Shown here one piece after another: positions 14,876 to 17,503 of a DNA stretch of 17,503 nucleotides (position 1 is the stretch's first letter; each line of letters starts with the position of its first letter). The DNA is from 20-14-all-45-10 sp964435965. Lineage in GTDB: Bacteria; Chloroflexota; Dehalococcoidia; GIF9; AB-539-J10. The stretch is from the NCBI GenBank assembly GCA_964435965.1, contig CAYTBB010000025.1:1-17503 (forward strand), read 5' to 3'. The position numbers were made by a program, and so were the translations under genes. Under the pieces are notes generated by a model. It had not been told where the DNA came from. It searched no databases and was given only the letters and a program-made list of their open reading frames with translations.

Positions 14876-14985
14876 TGTCATTCTGAGCCCTTCGCTTCTT
14901 GTCATTCTGAGGAAGAGAAACAACCGAAGAATCTCTCTCAGGATAAACTCCGCGAAGAATCTAGACCCTTCGCTATCGCTCAGGG
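14876..14985 (+). repeat. Interspersed repeat copy C, between rdgB and dnaN
   Basis: TGTCATTCTGAG occurs twice (14876-14887 and 14900-14911, a 24-bp period). It is followed by GAAGAATCTC (14926-14935), CTCAGGATAAACTCCGCG and another GAAGAATCT (14954-14962). The orientation matches copy B. The remaining intergenic DNA to 15016 holds nothing else I can identify. Confidence 0.8.
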
Positions 14986-15016
14986 TGGCAAAATAAACAA
15001 TCTAGGCCCAAACTAT

Positions 15017-15045
15017 TTGACCATAAAAACTACTGATAGTATACT
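15017..15045 (+). promoter_or_regulatory. Sigma70 promoter of dnaN
   Basis: TTGACC (15017-15022) and TATACT (15040-15045) are 17 bp apart. The transcript would start near 15052, leaving a leader of about 27 nt that contains GGGAGG (15067-15072), 6 nt before the dnaN ATG. Confidence 0.7.
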
Positions 15046-15078
15046 GTGAGTTACCTATAATTTTTTGGGAGGTATTTT

Positions 15079-16212
15079 ATGAAATTATCTTGCCTTCAAG
15101 AAAACCTAAGCCGAGGGCTAGGCATAGTTGGCAGAGCTGTAGCTACCAGATCTACTTTGCCTATCACTCAAAATATCCTTTTAGCTACTGAGCAATCACG
15201 TCTTAAGCTAGCAGCCACCAACCTGGAAATGGCTACTACATGCTGGATTGGAAGTAAAGTAGAACAGGATGGGGCCATAACCATTCCGGCTCGACTGCTC
15301 ATTGACTTCGTTAATTCCTTACCTAACGATTTAATTGAAATCACCCTGCCCACTAACAGCCACACCTTGGAGCTTAAAAGCGGTCGCTTTCAAGCCCATA
15401 TTAATGGTATTGATGCCGAGGATTTCCCACCTATCCCCGAGGTAAGCGATGGTATGACCACCAATATTGAAGCAGACGCTCTGAGAGAAGGAATCACACT
15501 GGTCGTCTTTGCTGCCGCAACCGAAGAATCTCGCCCAGTATTAACCGGGATTAACGCTGAATTTGAAGGTGAACAGCTTGATCTGGCAGCTGCTGATGGC
15601 TTCAGGCTAGCTGTCCATAAAACAACTCTCAGCTCACCAGCCGGTCAGAAAGTGACGGTAATCATTCCAGCAAGAAGCCTCAACGAACTAAATCGCCTTC
15701 TTGGTGACCAAGAAGAACCAGTGGAAATCATTATAAATCAGCAAAAAAGCCAGATTCTCTTCCGCCTCAAAAATGCCGAATTAGTCTCCCAGCTTATTCA
15801 AGGTTCCTTCCCAAATTATTCTCAGGTTATTCCTCAGAGCTATAGCACGAGGGCAGTAGTAGACATCAACGAATTTCTACGGGTTACCAAAATGTCTTCC
15901 ATATTCGCCCGCGATGCCAGCGGCATTGTCCGTTTGGTCATCACCCCAGGTGCTGAACTCACCCCGGGTAAAATAACCGTTTCTGCTCAGGCTGAAGAAA
16001 TCGGCAGCAATGTTAGCGAAATTGACGCCCTTGCCGATGGAGAAGAGGCTAAAATCGCCTTCAACGTTAAATATCTCTCCGATGTACTAAGTGTTCTTCA
16101 TCAAGCTCAAGTTGCCCTGGAAGTCACCACCCCATCAAGCCCCGGGGTCATCCGCCCCATAGGTGTGGACAATTATGTTCACGTAATCATGCCGATGTTT
16201 GTTCAATGGTAA
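15079..16212 (+). CDS. dnaN: DNA polymerase III subunit beta (sliding clamp)
   Basis: DnaN is the ring-shaped clamp that tethers the replicative polymerase to DNA. The 377 residues show the three-fold clamp plan. The N-terminal segment has PITQNILLATEQSRLKLAATNLEM, the middle has FAAATEESRPVLTGI and AADGFRLAVH, and the last domain ends VHVIMPMFVQW, near the usual MPM/MPMR tail. The ATG at 15079 has GGGAGG 6 nt upstream and its own promoter. dnaA, recF and gyrB, its frequent neighbours, are not here, so this is not an obvious origin region. A hairpin follows the stop. Confidence 0.96.
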   Translation: MKLSCLQENLSRGLGIVGRAVATRSTLPITQNILLATEQSRLKLAATNLEMATTCWIGSKVEQDGAITIPARLLIDFVNSLPNDLIEITLPTNSHTLELKSGRFQAHINGIDAEDFPPIPEVSDGMTTNIEADALREGITLVVFAAATEESRPVLTGINAEFEGEQLDLAAADGFRLAVHKTTLSSPAGQKVTVIIPARSLNELNRLLGDQEEPVEIIINQQKSQILFRLKNAELVSQLIQGSFPNYSQVIPQSYSTRAVVDINEFLRVTKMSSIFARDASGIVRLVITPGAELTPGKITVSAQAEEIGSNVSEIDALADGEEAKIAFNVKYLSDVLSVLHQAQVALEVTTPSSPGVIRPIGVDNYVHVIMPMFVQW

Positions 16213-16243
16213 TAAATTTGAATTGACAGAGCTCTTTTATTTG

Positions 16244-16269
16244 AGGCGTCTGGGATATCAGGCGCCTTT
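16244..16269 (+). terminator. Candidate terminator of dnaN
   Basis: AGGCGTCTG (16244-16252) pairs with CAGGCGCCT (16259-16267) over 9 bp, including one G-T wobble, with a 6-nt loop. The following TTTAGTTA is only weakly T-rich, so confidence is moderate. It lies 31 bp after the dnaN stop. Confidence 0.55.
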
Positions 16270-16293
16270 AGTTACTATTCAATCTAGGAATGA

Positions 16294-16322
16294 TTGACAG
16301 CTATAGGCCAATTGTCTAAATT
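16294..16322 (+). promoter_or_regulatory. Sigma70 promoter upstream of the small gene cluster
   Basis: A consensus TTGACA (16294-16299) and TAAATT (16317-16322) with a 17-bp spacer precede the AGGAGG and ATG of the next small gene. Transcription would begin near 16329. Confidence 0.6.
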
Positions 16323-16359
16323 ACCAGTAAAGTAATGCTTCTAGTGACAGGAGGTGGAT

Positions 16360-16609
16360 ATGGATAATTCAGTTGTCCTATCTGTAGGTGATGTCCTTCA
16401 CTTAAGATTTGGCAAAGACCGTATTGTTTATGCCGGCATGCCATCTGAAAGGGTGTATTCCATCGTGCAAAGAAAATGGGAGTTTATGTATCGGGGATTT
16501 GCTTGGAATCTGTTTTTATCCCAAAGGGCAAAGCAGAATAAGAATAGACGGAGTCAATATCTTGGTGGAGAACGTTACTCCCGATGAAATAAGATTGCGG
16601 GTAGGATAG
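16360..16609 (+). pseudogene. Small beta-rich protein gene of unknown function, apparently frameshifted
   Basis: I do not recognise a family. The ATG at 16360 has AGGAGG 5 nt upstream (16349-16354). The frame reads MDNSVVLSVGDVLHLRFGKD and continues to EFMYRGFAWNLF, then turns into a lysine/arginine/asparagine-rich tail ending at 16587. Shifting by one base in the T5 run at 16513-16517 continues instead as YPKGQSRIRIDGVNILVENV and TPDEIRLRVG to a TAG at 16607-16609. That sequence alternates hydrophobic and polar residues like beta strands. The joined product would be about 82 residues. The simplest reading is a one-base insertion in the T run, which could be a real mutation or a sequencing error. 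The good promoter and ribosome binding site argue for a recently active gene. Confidence 0.55.
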
Positions 16610-16632
16610 TAAGCAATAGGAACCTAAGAGGT

Positions 16633-16818
16633 ATGTCTAAGAGTGAAGTTGCTAAATTGAGTGCCTTTATCCTATTGACAATAGGGACTATTGGTCTTTT
16701 GATGAATGAGTTTATTTTCGACTGGGGTAGAGTTGCCACCCTAATATTTGCTGCTTTCAACTTTGTGGGACTTGCCATTTTAGCTTTCGCGACTTGGGGC
16801 ACTAGGAAAGAAACATAG
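16633..16818 (+). CDS. Small two-helix membrane protein
   Basis: This 61-residue protein has two predicted membrane segments, about residues 9-24 (LSAFILLTIGTIGLLM) and 35-54 (ATLIFAAFNFVGLAILAFAT). A short NEFIFDWGR loop joins them, and the tail GTRKET is charged. There is no signal peptide and no recognised domain. An AGAGG lies just before the ATG, at a short spacing. It follows the frameshifted small gene by 23 bp and precedes the SRPBCC gene by 43 bp, so the three may be one transcript. The function is unknown, and the small size lowers certainty. Confidence 0.65.
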   Translation: MSKSEVAKLSAFILLTIGTIGLLMNEFIFDWGRVATLIFAAFNFVGLAILAFATWGTRKET

Positions 16819-16861
16819 GAAAAGAATAACAAGGTTCAGCTTTCAACTTCGAAGGTAAAAT

Positions 16862-17311
16862 ATGGTCACTCTAACAGATTCAATTGAAATAAAAGCAACA
16901 CCAGAACAGGTTTTTAACTGGCTTACAAACATCAAGACTGGGAAAGATTATCAAGCTTGGCATCCTGACCATGCAGATTTTCGCTGGACTAAAGGTGAAC
17001 CCTTCCAAGTAGGTTCAGTTGTATATTTTGAAGAATACCTTCATGGTGAAATGCATAAGCTAAAATTTTTGTGTACCAAAGTGGTGCCGAATAGACTGAT
17101 TGAATATAAGCCCTCTTTTCCATGGTCGATTTTCATGCCAAAAAGTCAATTTGTTATGGAACCAAGAGGTGAGAAAGGTTGTGTATTCACTGCAACTATT
17201 AGTTTTAGGGCAGGTTCGTTATTCAAGAAACTTAGCAAGAAGCGGGTCGAAGCTGTCAAACAACATATGAAAGAAGAGGGAGAAAACCTGAAAAAGATAC
17301 TAGAAAGGTAA
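16862..17311 (+). CDS. SRPBCC (START-like) family protein
   Basis: The 149 residues have the layout of the SRPBCC / polyketide cyclase-like ligand-binding fold. An N-terminal strand TDSIEIKATPEQVFNWLTNI (5-24) leads into a helix. The middle strands include GSVVYFEEYLHGEMHKLKFL and NRLIEYKPSFPWS, and a long C-terminal helix runs from KKLSKKRVEAVKQHMKEEGENLKKIL. Proteins of this fold bind hydrophobic ligands in a deep cavity; the ligand here is unknown. A GAAGGT 7 nt before the ATG serves as ribosome binding site. There are no membrane segments. Its two small upstream neighbours give no functional clue. Confidence 0.8.
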   Translation: MVTLTDSIEIKATPEQVFNWLTNIKTGKDYQAWHPDHADFRWTKGEPFQVGSVVYFEEYLHGEMHKLKFLCTKVVPNRLIEYKPSFPWSIFMPKSQFVMEPRGEKGCVFTATISFRAGSLFKKLSKKRVEAVKQHMKEEGENLKKILER

Positions 17312-17392
17312 GAGATTAATATTTACCTGAGGAATAACATCTTGCATAGAGATCACTTGTTTCGATCTATTTTGGTGATTAAGGTAGTTTTT

Positions 17393-17433
17393 ATTATGGA
17401 TTAACATACATCCCCATGTTTGTTCAGTGGTAG
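17393..17433 (+). pseudogene. dnaN: Fragment resembling the dnaN 3' end
   Basis: The 25 bases 17409-17433 match the last 25 bases of dnaN (16188-16212) at 21 positions, including an identical ATGTTTGTTCA. All four differences fall at third codon positions, and the reading is IPMFVQW-stop. An ATTATG lies at the same ungapped offset 16 bp upstream in both copies. No further dnaN sequence is recognisable upstream, and nothing else is visible from 17312 to 17503. Confidence 0.55.
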
Positions 17434-17503
17434 AGTTGCTAACCCTGAAATAGAAGCCTAAGGCTATTAAATAGCATTCCAGCAAAATTTATTCCTTACG
17501 ATC

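Noticed and set aside
15523..15534. GAAGAATCTCGC inside dnaN matches the interspersed repeat core
   Set aside because: It encodes part of the conserved DnaN motif TEESRPVL and has none of the flanking repeat sequence, so the match is coincidental.
17300..17485. 61-codon open frame on the minus strand at the window end
   Set aside because: It overlaps the SRPBCC 3' end and the dnaN-like fragment, has no ribosome binding site I can see and no recognisable protein features.

Overview
The window reads as ordinary chromosome from a bacterium of the Chloroflexota, most likely a Dehalococcoidia-type lineage. That placement is an inference from gene content and protein style: a class V aminotransferase next to a type I-derived phosphoglycerate dehydrogenase, an archaeal-type bifunctional FBP aldolase/phosphatase, a CobO-type adenosyltransferase, a DUF429 protein and a COG2509-like flavoprotein, together with frequent GTG/TTG starts. 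No rRNA, tRNA, CRISPR array, transposase or integrase is visible.

Layout. Positions 1-2433 (+) hold a serine-biosynthesis pair: the 3' part of a PLP aminotransferase and serA. SerA now stops after its catalytic domain. The former regulatory domains (ASB and ACT) are still readable downstream to 2433, but they carry two in-frame stops and two compensating frameshifts. Positions 2434-6026 (-) hold a DUF1015 protein and purL. Positions 6152-6783 (-) hold yqeY and rpsU, which overlap, have a good promoter, and end in a hairpin terminator. A ~125-bp palindromic repeat follows, then the CCA-adding/poly(A) polymerase family gene (+, to 8381), convergent with ispE-rsmA (-, 8557-10271). Divergent from rsmA is a FAD-dependent dehydrogenase (+), followed by a DUF429 gene, then cobO and the FBP aldolase/phosphatase gene, then rdgB and dnaN. 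After dnaN come three small genes: a frameshifted beta-rich ORF, a two-TM protein and an SRPBCC protein. The window closes with a short second copy of the dnaN 3' end.

The genes serve core metabolism: serine and purine synthesis, isoprenoid precursors, gluconeogenesis and cobalamin activation. Others serve RNA and ribosome maturation (Cca, RsmA, S21), nucleotide-pool cleaning (RdgB) and replication (DnaN). Four copies of an interspersed repeat, with cores TGTCATTCTGAG and GAAGAATCT, sit at gene borders. One forms the C-terminus of the aminotransferase, and one supplies the start region of the DUF429 gene.

I see no convincing new multi-gene system. The points most worth a second look are the decaying SerA regulatory half, the repeats that have been absorbed into gene ends, the DUF1015 protein with a DGHHR motif beside serA, and the duplicated dnaN tail bounding a small gene cluster.
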